Origin: AR5 sp041499965
GTDB taxonomy: Bacteria > Methylomirabilota > Methylomirabilia > Rokubacteriales > CSP1-6
Direction: 5' to 3'
Assembly (NCBI GenBank): GCA_041499965.1
Contig: JBGQLG010000052.1
Span: 1 to 26,958 of the forward strand
DNA length: 26,958 nucleotides
This document shows positions 7,754-15,927 of the stretch, piece by piece. Both the position numbers and the translations under genes were made by a program. The first letter of the stretch is position 1, and every line of letters starts with the position of its first letter. The notes under the pieces are model-generated. The model was given only the letters and a program-made list of their open reading frames with translations, was not told where the DNA came from and searched no databases.

Positions 7754-8593
7754 CTACATCCCCCGCTCGAGGCGCGGGTCGAGCGTGTCGCGCAGCCAGT
7801 CGCCGACCACGTTGATGCCGAGGACGACGGCCAGGATGGCCAGCCCGGGGAAGAGCGCCAGCCACCAGCCGGTCGTCAGGTAGTTGCGCCCCTCGTCGAG
7901 CATCGCGCCCCAGCTCGGCGCCGGCGGCGGGATGCCGAGGCCGAGGAAGGACAGCGAGGCCTCGGCGATGATCGTGCGGGCGACGGAGAAGGTCGCGACC
8001 ACCGAGATCGACGGCAGCACGTTGGGCAGCACGTGGCGCCACAGGATGGCGACGTCGCGGGCGCCGAGCGCGCGGGCGCCCTCGACGAACTCGCGGTGGC
8101 GCAGCGAGAGCGTCTCGCCCCGCGCGATCCGCGCGTAGGTGACCCAGCCGGTCACGCCCAGCACGAGCACGACGTTGGCGAGGCCGGAGCCCACGACGGC
8201 CAGCACCGCAATGGCCAGGACCAGCGCGGGAAACGCGAGCTGCACATCGCCCAGCCGCATGAGGACGGCGTCGAGGCGGCCGCCGTAGTAGCCGGCCACC
8301 AGGCCGAGCGCCACGCCGAGCCCGCCAGCCAGGACCACCGCCGAGAAGCCGACGACGAGCGAGACCCGGGCGCCGTACAGCAGCCGGCTCACGACGTCGC
8401 GGCCGAGCGTGTCGGTGCCGAGCGGGTGGCGCCAGCTGCCGCCGTCCATCCAGGCCGGCGGCGTCAGTCGCTCGAGCAGGTCGTGCTTCACCGGATCGGC
8501 CGGGGCCAGCGCCGGCGCGATCGCCGCCAGCAGGACGCTGGCCGCGATCACCGCCAGCCCCAGCAGCGCCACGCCGTCGCGCGGCGCGCGCAT
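7754..8593 (-). CDS. ABC transporter permease, DppC/OppC type
   Basis: A 279-residue inner-membrane permease of the peptide/nickel importer family. An N-terminal membrane helix (LLGLAVIAASVLLAAIAPAL) is followed by the DppC landmark HPLGTDTLGRDVVSRLLYGAR, then further helices. The cytoplasmic EAA loop reads EFVEGARALGARDVAILWRH, followed by the ASLSFLGLG and PSWGAML segments and the C-terminal GDWLRDTLDPRLE. The ATG at 8593 overlaps the stop of the dppB-type gene by one base (TGATG), which indicates translational coupling; the frame is open upstream, but that part only shadows the dppB-type gene. It works with the DppB-type permease and the binding protein upstream. No ATPase genes accompany it. 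Confidence 0.95.
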   Translation of the reverse strand: MRAPRDGVALLGLAVIAASVLLAAIAPALAPADPVKHDLLERLTPPAWMDGGSWRHPLGTDTLGRDVVSRLLYGARVSLVVGFSAVVLAGGLGVALGLVAGYYGGRLDAVLMRLGDVQLAFPALVLAIAVLAVVGSGLANVVLVLGVTGWVTYARIARGETLSLRHREFVEGARALGARDVAILWRHVLPNVLPSISVVATFSVARTIIAEASLSFLGLGIPPPAPSWGAMLDEGRNYLTTGWWLALFPGLAILAVVLGINVVGDWLRDTLDPRLERGM

Positions 8594-9528
8594 CAGCCGG
8601 CCTCCTCGAAGACGCGGGCGCGCGGGTCGAGCAGCCCCAGCAGCACGTCGACGACCAGGTTGACGGCGACGAACAGGATGGCGAAGAGGAACACGGCGGC
8701 CTGGATCACTGGAAAATCGCGGCCGGGCACGGCCTGCACGATGAGCCGGCCCAGGCCCGGCCACGAGAACACCGTCTCGATCACGATGGTGCCGCTCAGC
8801 ATGAACCCGAGCGAGAGCCCACTGACAGTGAGGAACGGCCCGGCGGCGTTGCGGAGCGCGTGGCGATAGATCACGCCGCGCTCGGCCAGCCCCTTGGCCC
8901 GGGCGGTGCGGACGTAGTCGTGCTGCAGGACCTCGAGCATGCCCGCGCGGATCAGCCGGACGTTCTGGGCCAGCGGGGCCGCGGCCAGCGTGAGCGCGGG
9001 CAGCAGCAGGTGGCGGAGCGAGCCCGAGCCGTAGGCGGGCAGCAGCCCGCCGAGCGCGACGGCGAAGAGCAGGATGAGCATGAGCCCCAGCCAGAAGCTC
9101 GGCATCGACTGGAGAAAGAGCGAGCCGAGACGGCTCAGGTGATCCACGGCGCCGTTGCGGTGGGTGGCCGCGACGACCCCGAGCGGGACGGGCAACACGA
9201 TCGACAGCACGATGGCCGCCAGGGCCAGCTGGGCCGTGGCCGGCCAGAACGCCTCGAGCACCATGCGCATGGCCGGCCGGCGCTCGCGGAGCGACGCGCC
9301 GAAGTCACCGCGAGGGGCGGCGGTGAGGAACTCGGCGTACTGCACCCACAGCGGCCGGTCGAGGCCCAACAGGTGGCGCGTGCGAACCACCTCCTCGCGC
9401 GTCGCCGTCGCGTCGACGAGCAGCGCGGCGGGGTCACCCGTGAGGCGCACGAGGAAGAACACCACGGTGACGACGCCCCAGACCACGAAGACCGCGTGGA
9501 GGAGGCGGCGGAACAGGAAGGCGCGCAC
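8593..9528 (-). CDS. ABC transporter permease, DppB/OppB type
   Basis: A 311-residue integral membrane protein of the peptide/nickel importer family. The N terminus (LFRRLLHAVFVVWGVVTVVF) and the LTGDPAALL segment are typical of DppB, as is the HLLGLDRPLWVQYAEFL region. The EAA loop is DYVRTARAKGLAERGVIYRH, followed by GTIVIETVFSWPGLGRL and a C-terminal LLDPRAR. It starts at GTG, 6 bases after the stop of the binding-protein gene, and its stop overlaps the start of the dppC-type gene, so the three genes form one operon. The substrate cannot be told from the permease. Confidence 0.95.
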   Translation of the reverse strand: MRAFLFRRLLHAVFVVWGVVTVVFFLVRLTGDPAALLVDATATREEVVRTRHLLGLDRPLWVQYAEFLTAAPRGDFGASLRERRPAMRMVLEAFWPATAQLALAAIVLSIVLPVPLGVVAATHRNGAVDHLSRLGSLFLQSMPSFWLGLMLILLFAVALGGLLPAYGSGSLRHLLLPALTLAAAPLAQNVRLIRAGMLEVLQHDYVRTARAKGLAERGVIYRHALRNAAGPFLTVSGLSLGFMLSGTIVIETVFSWPGLGRLIVQAVPGRDFPVIQAAVFLFAILFVAVNLVVDVLLGLLDPRARVFEEAG

Positions 9529-9534
9529 GCGGCG

Positions 9535-11148
9535 TCAGCGCTTCAGCGCGACGCCGCGGAAGTCCATGTTCAGCTCCGGCGTGGGCACGAACTGGAGCAC
9601 GCGCGTGGCGTGGGCGTACGCCTTCTTCTCCTGGTACAGCGAGACGACCGGCGCCCACTCGCGCACCTTCTGCTGCAGCTCGGCCAGCAGGGCCAGCCGC
9701 TTCTTGGCGTCGACCTGGCGCCGGCTGGCCTGATACAGGCTGAGCAGCTCGGGCGGGTACGGCGTCCAGTTCACCAGCGTGGTGGACGCCCAGTCGCGGA
9801 CGAAGTCGTCGGCGTCCAGATTGTTGCTGGTGCGGCAGGCGGCGAAGCCGGCGTTGGGCGGCAGCGTGCCCTTGGTCAATGTCTGCAGCAGCGTGCCGAA
9901 GTCGAGCGTGTGCACGGTGACATGCACGCCGACCGCCTTCAGCATCTCGACCACGGCCCCCGTCGCCTCGTCGAACGCCTGGCCGTAGTGCTTGGCGGGA
10001 TGCAGGAGCTCCAGCGTCAGCGGCTGGGCCGCCGTCACCCCGGCCTCGGCCAGCAGGGCCTTGGCGCGCGGGGGATTGTAGGGATAGGGCGGCTGCGCGG
10101 CGTAGCCGTAGGCGACACTCGCCACCGGCGAGGCGTTGGCCAGGGCCAGGCCGTGGAAGATCTTGGCGATGATCGCCTCGCGATTGACCGCAAGGTTCAG
10201 CGCCATCCGGACCCGGGGATCGATGAACGCGCCGTCCTTGCCGCCCGAGTCGTAGGTGTCCTTGGTGCGGCCGTTGAGGTAGATCCGGCACGCCAGCTTT
10301 TGCACGCTGCTCACGACGCGCACGGCCGGGTTGCGGCCCAGCACCTCGGCGTCGAGCGGCGGCACCGCGTCGACGACGTGCACCTGGCCGGCCTGCAGGG
10401 CGGCGATGCGGGCCGCCGCCTCCGGGATGACCTGCAGCCGCAGGCGCCTGGTCAGGGGCGGCGCGCCCCAGTACGCGTCGTTGCGCTCGAAGCTCATGTG
10501 GTCCTTGCGCCTCCACTCGACGAGCTTCCACGGCCCGGTGCCGACGGGCTTGTCGTTCAGCGCGTCCACGCCGTGCTTGATCGTCCACGCTCGCGGCACC
10601 AGCGGCTCGCGACCCAGGGCGTCCCAGAGATTCGGCGACGGCTCGCTCGTGTGCACGCGGACGGTGAATTCGTCGGTCTTCTCCCAGCGCGTGACGAACG
10701 GGTAGACCTTCTCGAACGACGTCCCCGCCGGCACGTCCTTGACGCCCCACTGGTCCAGGTTCTTGCGGAACATCCGGTCCAGGTTGAACAGCAGCGTGTC
10801 GGCGTTGAACGGCTCGCCGTCGTGGAAGATCACGCCGCGACGCAGCGTGAACTCCCACACGAGGTCACTGATGGGCTTCCAGGCCCGGGCCAGCCCCGGC
10901 ACCGGCCGGCCCTGCCGGTCGACGTCCACCAGGCTCTCGAACACCTGGCGAACGTAGGTCGAGCGTATCGAGCCCATGCCCATCCGCGGGTCGAGGTTGG
11001 GGGTGTCGTCGGGGAGCGCGACGATCAGCTCGGCGTCGGGGTCGATCGGCACGCCATCCACGCTGGTCGGTGGTGCCGCGGGGGCCGGCAGGGGTCCGAC
11101 GCAGACGGCGAGCGCGAGGGCGAAAACGCGGAGGAGAACGCGTGTCAT
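9535..11148 (-). CDS. ABC transporter substrate-binding protein, family 5 (peptide/nickel type)
   Basis: A 537-residue periplasmic binding protein with a Sec-type signal peptide (MTRVLLRVFALALAVCV, cleavage probably near PAPAAPP). Family 5 landmarks are LDPRMGMGSIRSTYVRQVFE, WEFTLRRGVIFHDGEPFNAD, VGTGPWKLVEW and RMALNLAVNREAIIAKIF, the last being the conserved helix of the second lobe. The frame is open for 25 codons upstream of this ATG, but the signal peptide fixes the start here. It heads the importer operon binding protein-DppB-DppC and is divergent from the amidohydrolase gene, with only 52 bases between the two starts, so both promoters must be packed together. Family 5 proteins bind peptides, sugars, opines or metals; the ligand here is unknown. 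Confidence 0.94.
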   Translation of the reverse strand: MTRVLLRVFALALAVCVGPLPAPAAPPTSVDGVPIDPDAELIVALPDDTPNLDPRMGMGSIRSTYVRQVFESLVDVDRQGRPVPGLARAWKPISDLVWEFTLRRGVIFHDGEPFNADTLLFNLDRMFRKNLDQWGVKDVPAGTSFEKVYPFVTRWEKTDEFTVRVHTSEPSPNLWDALGREPLVPRAWTIKHGVDALNDKPVGTGPWKLVEWRRKDHMSFERNDAYWGAPPLTRRLRLQVIPEAAARIAALQAGQVHVVDAVPPLDAEVLGRNPAVRVVSSVQKLACRIYLNGRTKDTYDSGGKDGAFIDPRVRMALNLAVNREAIIAKIFHGLALANASPVASVAYGYAAQPPYPYNPPRAKALLAEAGVTAAQPLTLELLHPAKHYGQAFDEATGAVVEMLKAVGVHVTVHTLDFGTLLQTLTKGTLPPNAGFAACRTSNNLDADDFVRDWASTTLVNWTPYPPELLSLYQASRRQVDAKKRLALLAELQQKVREWAPVVSLYQEKKAYAHATRVLQFVPTPELNMDFRGVALKR

Positions 11149-11200
11149 GGCGGCGTTATCATACCCGTCGCAGGCATCCAGATCACCCGGGAGGTTCGTG

Positions 11201-12655
11201 ATGGCGCAGGCGAGAGGCTCCAAGTCGGCGGCGGTGCGGGCGCGACTCGATCACCCGGTGATCGACGGCGACGGACACTGGCTGGAGCCCATCCCGATCT
11301 TCCTCGACTATCTCAAGGACGTGGCCGGCCAGAGCGTCGTCGACACGTTCGTCAAGCGCGCCAAGGACACGACCTGGTACGACCTGGCCCCCGAGGAGCG
11401 GATGCGCCGACGCCTGCATCGCCCGACCTGGTGGGGCGAGCCGGCCGGCACCCTCGACCGCGCCACCGCCATGATCCCGCGGCTGTTCTACGAGCGCCTG
11501 GACGACTTCGGCATCGACTACTGCCTGCTCTACACCTCGCTCGGCCTGTTCTACGTCGGCAACCCGGATGAAGAGATCCGCCGCGCCGTCTCCCGGGCGG
11601 TCAATCGCATGAACGCCGACCTCTTCAAGCCCTACGCGCATCGGATCACGCCGGCCGCGGTGGTGCCGGTGCACACGCCGCAGGAGGCCATCGAGGAGGC
11701 CACCTACGCCGTGCGCGAGCTGGGCCTCAAGGTGGTGATGATCGCCAACCACGTGCGCCGTCCGGTGCCGGCCTTCATGCGCGAGGGCGCGCCGCTCAAC
11801 GAGGTGCGCACCTACGTCGACTCGCTGGCCTTCGAGAGCGCCCACGACTACGACCCGTTCTGGCAGCGCTGCGCCGACCTGAAGGTGGCGGTCACCGCGC
11901 ACTCCGGCAGCATGGGCACCCACTGGCGCGAGTCGGTGTGGAGCTTCACCTACAACCACATCGGCCACTTCGCCAACGCCAGCCACGCCTTCGCCAAGGC
12001 GCTCATCCTGGGCGGTGTCACCCATCGCTTCCCGCAGCTGCGCTTCGCCATGCTGGAGGGCGGCGTGGGCTGGGCGTGCAACCTGGTCACGGACCTCGTC
12101 GGTCACTGGGAGCGGCGCCGGCGCGCGGCCATGGAGAGCCAGACCAAGCCGACCAACCTCGACCGCCGGCAGCTCGAGCAGCTCTTCCGCGAGTACGGCG
12201 GCCCTCGGTACGAGGCCAAGATGGCCGAGCTGTTCGCCGCGATCAACACGGCGGAGCCGTTCACCAGCATGGAGGAGGCGACCGAGCGGGCCTACCGGCA
12301 GCCGACGTTCGACGACTTCGCCGAGGTGCCCGTGAGCTCGGCCGAGGAGCTGCGCCGGCACTTCGCCGAGCGGTTCTTCTTCGGCTGCGAGGCCGACGAC
12401 CCGACGACCGCGTGGGCCTTCGACCGCCACGGCAACCACCGGCTGAACCCGATCTTCAGCTCCGACGTCGGCCACTTCGACGTCCTCGACATGTCCGAGG
12501 TGCTGGAGGAGGCGTGGGAGCTGGTCGAGCACGGCCTGATCACCGAGGACGACTTCCGCCAGTTCGTCTTCACCAACCCGGCCCGCCTGCACACCGCCCT
12601 CAACCCCGACTTCTTCAAGGGCACCGTCGTGGAGGACGCGATCGCCAAGCTCTGA
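11201..12655 (+). CDS. Amidohydrolase family protein (amidohydrolase-2 type)
   Basis: A 484-residue cytoplasmic TIM-barrel metal-dependent hydrolase or decarboxylase. It opens with VIDGDGHWLEP at about 20-30, the first metal-binding strand of the family. Other expected pieces are AHSGSMG, the LEGGVGWACNLVTDLVGHWE segment, FGCEAD, FSSDVGHFDVLD with the late catalytic-strand aspartate, and a C-terminal helix FVFTNPARLH. The start has GGGAGG at 11189-11194. It is divergent from the importer operon, which hints that it may act on an imported compound, and convergent with the rhomboid gene, 6 bases apart. Relatives include decarboxylases of aromatic acids (the ACMSD/uracil-5-carboxylate decarboxylase clan); the reaction is not identifiable here. 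Confidence 0.92.
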   Translation: MAQARGSKSAAVRARLDHPVIDGDGHWLEPIPIFLDYLKDVAGQSVVDTFVKRAKDTTWYDLAPEERMRRRLHRPTWWGEPAGTLDRATAMIPRLFYERLDDFGIDYCLLYTSLGLFYVGNPDEEIRRAVSRAVNRMNADLFKPYAHRITPAAVVPVHTPQEAIEEATYAVRELGLKVVMIANHVRRPVPAFMREGAPLNEVRTYVDSLAFESAHDYDPFWQRCADLKVAVTAHSGSMGTHWRESVWSFTYNHIGHFANASHAFAKALILGGVTHRFPQLRFAMLEGGVGWACNLVTDLVGHWERRRRAAMESQTKPTNLDRRQLEQLFREYGGPRYEAKMAELFAAINTAEPFTSMEEATERAYRQPTFDDFAEVPVSSAEELRRHFAERFFFGCEADDPTTAWAFDRHGNHRLNPIFSSDVGHFDVLDMSEVLEEAWELVEHGLITEDDFRQFVFTNPARLHTALNPDFFKGTVVEDAIAKL

Positions 12656-12661
12656 GGGACG

Positions 12662-13435
12662 TCAGCCGCTCGATCCCCCGCCTGCCACACGCTGCGGGCG
12701 CCAGGCGTCGCGGCGGTGCGCGTCGACGTCGTCCGCGCGGGCGAAGAGCTTGATCAGCAGCATGCCGGCCACGAAGCCCCCGACGTGGGCGGCGAACGCC
12801 ACGCCCCCCTGCTCGTGGCCGGCGAGCCCGGTGAGGCCGCTCACCAGCTGGATGGCCATCCAGTACAGCAGCATCGTCCAGGCCGGCAGCTTGATCGAGG
12901 TGATGAAGAAGCCGAGCGGCACCAGCGTCCATACCCGCACGCGCGGGTAGAGGATCAGGTAGGCGCCCATGACGCCGCTGATGGCGCCGGAGGCGCCGAC
13001 CATCGGGATACGCGAGGCCGGATTGAGGGCCACCTGCGTGAGCGCGGCGGCGACGCCGCACAGCAGGTAGAACACCCCGTAGCGGGCGTGGCCCATGGAG
13101 TCCTCGATGTTGTTGCCGAAGATCCACAGGAACCACATGTTGCCGAGCAGGTGCATCCAGGAGCCGTGCATGAACATCGAGGTGAAGACGTTGCCGATCT
13201 GGCGTCCGGGATCCGTGAGACACACGAGGCCCTCACCCATGGCGAAGCGCGTCCCTGGGGGGAGCCGCAACGTGAGCTCGCCGGGGATCAGGCCGAGATC
13301 GCACACGGAGCGCGCCAGCGCCATCGGCGCGCCGGCGCCCTGGATGACCAGCCAGGCCAGGACGTTCATCCCGATGATGCCCAGCGTGACGACAGCCATG
13401 CGCTGGGTCGAGTTCTCATCGTGGTACGGAATCAT
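12662..13435 (-). CDS. Rhomboid-family intramembrane serine protease
   Basis: A 257-residue polytopic membrane protein that cleaves substrates inside the membrane. The catalytic serine is Ser149 in GASGAISG and the catalytic histidine is His217 in HVGGFVAG, so the dyad is intact. The long first loop and the HGSWMHLLGNMWFLWIFGNN segment (about 90-109) are hallmarks of bacterial rhomboids. The N terminus is a short soluble piece followed by a helix (VVTLGIIGMNVLAWLVIQGA). The start has GGAGG 8 bases upstream of the ATG. It lies 57 bases downstream of the repeat-containing lipoprotein gene, so the two may share a transcript. Substrates are unknown. Confidence 0.95.
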   Translation of the reverse strand: MIPYHDENSTQRMAVVTLGIIGMNVLAWLVIQGAGAPMALARSVCDLGLIPGELTLRLPPGTRFAMGEGLVCLTDPGRQIGNVFTSMFMHGSWMHLLGNMWFLWIFGNNIEDSMGHARYGVFYLLCGVAAALTQVALNPASRIPMVGASGAISGVMGAYLILYPRVRVWTLVPLGFFITSIKLPAWTMLLYWMAIQLVSGLTGLAGHEQGGVAFAAHVGGFVAGMLLIKLFARADDVDAHRRDAWRPQRVAGGGSSG

Positions 13436-13467
13436 GGATCACGCCTCCGGGCGTGCCGGGTATCGTA

Positions 13468-13483
13468 CCCCGGCCTTCCGGGG
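13468..13483 (-). terminator. GC hairpin between lipoprotein and rhomboid genes
   Basis: CCCCGG, a CCTT loop and CCGGGG form a perfect 6-bp stem in the 57-base gap after the lipoprotein stop. On the minus strand it is not followed by a T run, so it is at most a weak or factor-dependent terminator or a message-stabilising hairpin. Confidence 0.25.
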
Positions 13484-13492
13484 GGCGCGTGG

Positions 13493-14203
13493 TCAGGGCG
13501 CCGGGCGAACAGTCGTGCGGACCTGGACGGCGTCACCGACCCGGTGGCGGTTGCGCTCGGTGGTGATCACCTGGATCGGGCCGGTCGGCGACTCCACGAC
13601 CAGGACGCCACCCGCGTTGACGCCGAGGATCCGACCCGTGACGATCGCGTGATCACCCGGCTCGCTGGTCGCCGACGCCGCCGGCAACATCACGGGCGAT
13701 GGCGCTGAGGTGGCCTGCGTTGGCACAGGCACGAGGTCGACCGGCTGCACGCTGGTCGTGAGCGTCACCGGCTCACCGACCTTGAAGCGCTGATCGGCAC
13801 CGGCCGCGACCCAGACGTTGACGGGCCCGCGCTCGGAGTTGATGACCAGCCGCCCGCCGGGGTCCACGGACGCCACGGTGCCCTTGAGCTCGATCACCTC
13901 GGGCTCGCCCTTCGGCACCGGCGTGACCGGGCCCACCGGGCCCAGGACCACCAGAAGATCCTTCGGCGGTGCCGGGGTGCCGGTGACGCGTGTGAACTGG
14001 TGCAGCTGCAAGGTGCGCAGCTGCTCGGGCGTGGTCTTGACTCGCACGCGCTCGCCGTTCTGCAGCAGCATCGTCACGGTGGAGTCGGTCGTATCCCACG
14101 TCCACACCTCGCCGGTGAACGACTGCACTCCGGGGGTCGACGACGGTCCGGTGGCGCATCCGGCCAGCAGGACGGCGATCGCGACGGCTGTCAGAATCCG
14201 CAT
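13493..14203 (-). CDS. Lipoprotein with three ~50-residue internal repeats
   Basis: A 236-residue protein exported as a lipoprotein: MRILTAVAIAVLLAGC is a compact signal with lipobox LAGC. After the cysteine come three related units of about 45-50 residues. They begin SFTGEVWTWDTTDSTVTM, ELKGTVASVDPGGRLVIN and IVTGRILGVNAGGVLVVE, and each ends with a VGEPVTLTTS- or VGDAVQVRTT-like strand. Each unit looks like a small beta-barrel (OB or SH3-like) with the pattern G-x-V-x-x-V-D-x-x-G-x-L-V-V-x-S-x-x-G-P-V. The start is fixed by GGAGGT five bases before the ATG. The island repeat (14218) begins 15 bases upstream, so the native promoter was probably replaced or interrupted. Function unknown; a cell-envelope scaffold or binding role is a guess. 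Confidence 0.85.
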   Translation of the reverse strand: MRILTAVAIAVLLAGCATGPSSTPGVQSFTGEVWTWDTTDSTVTMLLQNGERVRVKTTPEQLRTLQLHQFTRVTGTPAPPKDLLVVLGPVGPVTPVPKGEPEVIELKGTVASVDPGGRLVINSERGPVNVWVAAGADQRFKVGEPVTLTTSVQPVDLVPVPTQATSAPSPVMLPAASATSEPGDHAIVTGRILGVNAGGVLVVESPTGPIQVITTERNRHRVGDAVQVRTTVRPAP

Positions 14204-14249
14204 GGCGCACCTCCGTGTGAGCAAGACATACAAACACGATGCCAGCACG

Positions 14250-14278
14250 TTGACAACTCCGGCGCCGCCCCGTATCAG
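14250..14278 (+). promoter_or_regulatory. Promoter-like sequence inside repeat copy A
   Basis: TTGACA (14250-14255), a 17-base spacer and TATCAG (14273-14278) resemble a sigma-70 promoter pointing into the island towards the FIST gene. The -35 is perfect, the -10 matches 4 of 6. Copy B has the same -35 and spacer with TATCCG. Confidence 0.3.
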
Positions 14279-14287
14279 GGAGGGGCG

Positions 14288-14408
14288 ATAGGCGATTCCC
14301 CGCTCGACGGCGTCGTGGTGGACGCGGACGACCGCGAGGTGCCCGCGGGCGAGGTGGGCGAGCCGCTCGCCCGGGGGGCCCTACACGATCCGGGGCTACT
14401 ATAGGGCC
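14288..14408 (+). pseudogene. Acyl-adenylating enzyme (AMP-ligase) fragment, frameshifted, copy A
   Basis: The frame reads DGVVVDADDREVPAGEVGEPLARG and then breaks, because a sixth G shifts the frame; the shifted frame goes on as PYTIRGYYRA. This matches the core A8-type region of AMP-forming ligases of the 2,3-dihydroxybenzoate-AMP ligase type (usual form VPxGEVGELLxRGPYTIRGYYRAPE). Only about 40 codons are present, there is no start codon (ATA where copy B has ATG), and no other part of the gene is seen. Confidence 0.7.
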
Positions 14409-14422
14409 GGGTCAATCCCCAA

Positions 14423-14451
14423 TTGACAACGACGAGCAGGGCACCTACGCT
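14423..14451 (+). promoter_or_regulatory. Candidate promoter of the FIST / kinase-cyclase operon
   Basis: TTGACA (14423-14428), 17 bases, then TACGCT (14446-14451), about 150 bases upstream of the FIST start. The -35 is perfect; the -10 matches 3 of 6 including the key first TA and last T. The leader between here and the gene (to 14601) holds two alternative hairpins: CTTGG-GGGA-CCAAG at 14485-14498, and GGGGGA pairing with TCCCCC at 14488-14507. They cannot both form. Confidence 0.35.
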
Positions 14452-14601
14452 CGCGACACCTTCCCGTACTCTGCCCGCTCAGTTCTTGGGGGACCAAGGA
14501 CTCCCCCATCCAAACTGGGACCCCATAAGCTACAAGCGTGGGGCTTTACGGGGCGCGTGCCCAATCATTGGCATAGCGGTCTTCTTCGCGAGGGGTGTCG
14601 T

Positions 14602-15813
14602 ATGGCGACCACCGCAGGCGTCGGTTACAGTGACAACCCGAAATCTGCCGACGCTGGTGCCGAGGCGGCGGCAGCGGCTATGGCGGAAGCCGGCATTTCC
14701 AGCTGCGGCCTCGCGTTGCTCTACTCGACCGAAAAGCACGACCCGGCGCAGTTGCGCAATGGCGTGCGCGCTGTGATCGGTCCAAGCGCGCGCCTGATCG
14801 GTGGCTATGCCGTCGGCATCATCACTCGCAACCGTCTCGGTTATGAGGGCCATCAAGTCGGCGTCGCCGTCCTCGCGTCCGACTCGATGGAGGTCGATAT
14901 GTTCCTCGAAAAGGGCCTCCCAGACAACGAGTACGGTGTAGGACTCGCGCTGGGCGCGCAGATCCGCTCGCGGGAGTATCGAGGCGAGCCCAACATCCTC
15001 CTGATGTACGACGCGGTGAATCGCTCTGTGGCACAGGGCCTAGCGCTGAACTTGGCAACGCCGCTCGTCGAAGGCATGTCACGGGCGCTAGCGCCCTGGC
15101 CGCCCACGGCAGGCGTCGGCATGATGGGCAGCATGCAGTGGAACCCGACCTTCCAGTGGTTCGATGATCGGATCGAGCAACACTCCGCGATGGCGCTCGT
15201 GCTGTCTGGTGGTGTTCGGATGGACACGATCATCGTGCACGGCTGCAAGCCCGCGAGCCGTTACCACACGATCACCAAGGCTGAGGGGCCGGTAGTCTTG
15301 GAGATCGATGGCAAGTCGGCCCTCGATGCCATCGCCGACCTGTTGGGATCCGACTCAGACAAGAGCTGGGAGGACTACCCACTGTTCGTCACGCTGGGTG
15401 TGAACAAGGGGGACAAGTTCGGCCCGTTCAAAGAGGACGAGTACGCGAATAGGCTGGTGATGGCGGTCGACCAGAAACGGCGTGGGCTCATTATGTTCGA
15501 GAACGACCTCAAGCCGGGATTCGAGGTCCAGCTCATGCGACGCAGCATCGACTTCGACTACATCGCGCGGCGTGCCGACGAGTTGCTCGGGCGCCTTGAG
15601 AATCGAACCCCGTTCTTCGCGCTTTACATCGATTGTGCGGGCCGCGCCAGTGCGTACTGCGGCACGGAACGGGAAGAAGCTGAGGAAGTCCAACGTATCA
15701 TTGGCGCACGGATGCCGTTGCTCGGGATGTACTCGGGCGTCGAGATCGCGAGGGTTGGCCAGGATATGCAGGCCCTGGACTGGACGGGAGTCCTATGCGT
15801 ATTCAGCGAGTGA
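14602..15813 (+). CDS. FIST-domain (FIST_N + FIST_C) sensor protein
   Basis: A 403-residue cytoplasmic protein consisting of a FIST N-terminal domain (about 1-220) and a FIST C-terminal domain (about 230-400). FIST domains are thought to sense small ligands, perhaps amino acids, and often occur next to kinases or cyclic-nucleotide enzymes. Typical pieces are GVGYSDNPKSADAGAEAA at the start, IGGYAVGIITRN, VLALSGGVRMDT-like text around residue 195-205, VNRSVAQGLALN, VLEIDGKSALDAIADLLG and, near the end, RTPFFALYIDCAGRASAYCG and PLLGMYSGVEIA. The start is chosen for AGGGG at 14591-14595; the frame is open 15 codons further up. The gene is 42-114 bases ahead of a kinase-cyclase gene on the same strand, and I infer that the FIST protein feeds its signal to that protein. 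Codon use is less GC-rich than in the flanking genes. Confidence 0.9.
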   Translation: MATTAGVGYSDNPKSADAGAEAAAAAMAEAGISSCGLALLYSTEKHDPAQLRNGVRAVIGPSARLIGGYAVGIITRNRLGYEGHQVGVAVLASDSMEVDMFLEKGLPDNEYGVGLALGAQIRSREYRGEPNILLMYDAVNRSVAQGLALNLATPLVEGMSRALAPWPPTAGVGMMGSMQWNPTFQWFDDRIEQHSAMALVLSGGVRMDTIIVHGCKPASRYHTITKAEGPVVLEIDGKSALDAIADLLGSDSDKSWEDYPLFVTLGVNKGDKFGPFKEDEYANRLVMAVDQKRRGLIMFENDLKPGFEVQLMRRSIDFDYIARRADELLGRLENRTPFFALYIDCAGRASAYCGTEREEAEEVQRIIGARMPLLGMYSGVEIARVGQDMQALDWTGVLCVFSE

Positions 15814-15927
15814 TGCCTCGGGCCCGAGAAAAGTCTGCGGAGCCGAGATCCCGAGGTGCAGAGCAGTCGTGCCGCGGCAGAACTCGATCCGTCCGGTGCG
15901 CCCCGAGCGAGTAGAGTCGCGACGAGA

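Larger units (their letters stand above)
14218..14409 (+). repeat. Long direct repeat, copy A (left)
   Basis: 192 bases starting TGAGCAAGACATACAAACAC and ending CTACTATAGGGCCG, in the same orientation as copy B at 19934-20124. By eye I count six substitutions and one inserted G (a run of six G where B has five). The first ~70 bases are not obviously coding; the rest encodes an AMP-ligase fragment. Both copies contain CGCCCC...GGGGCG (14266-14287 in A), a 6-bp stem around a 10-base loop. Copy A lies directly upstream of the ribosome binding site of the minus-strand lipoprotein gene. Confidence 0.9.

Noticed and set aside
8860..11571. Long plus-strand frame opposite the first importer operon
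   Set aside because: No motifs and strongly biased composition; the minus-strand genes have clear family signatures.
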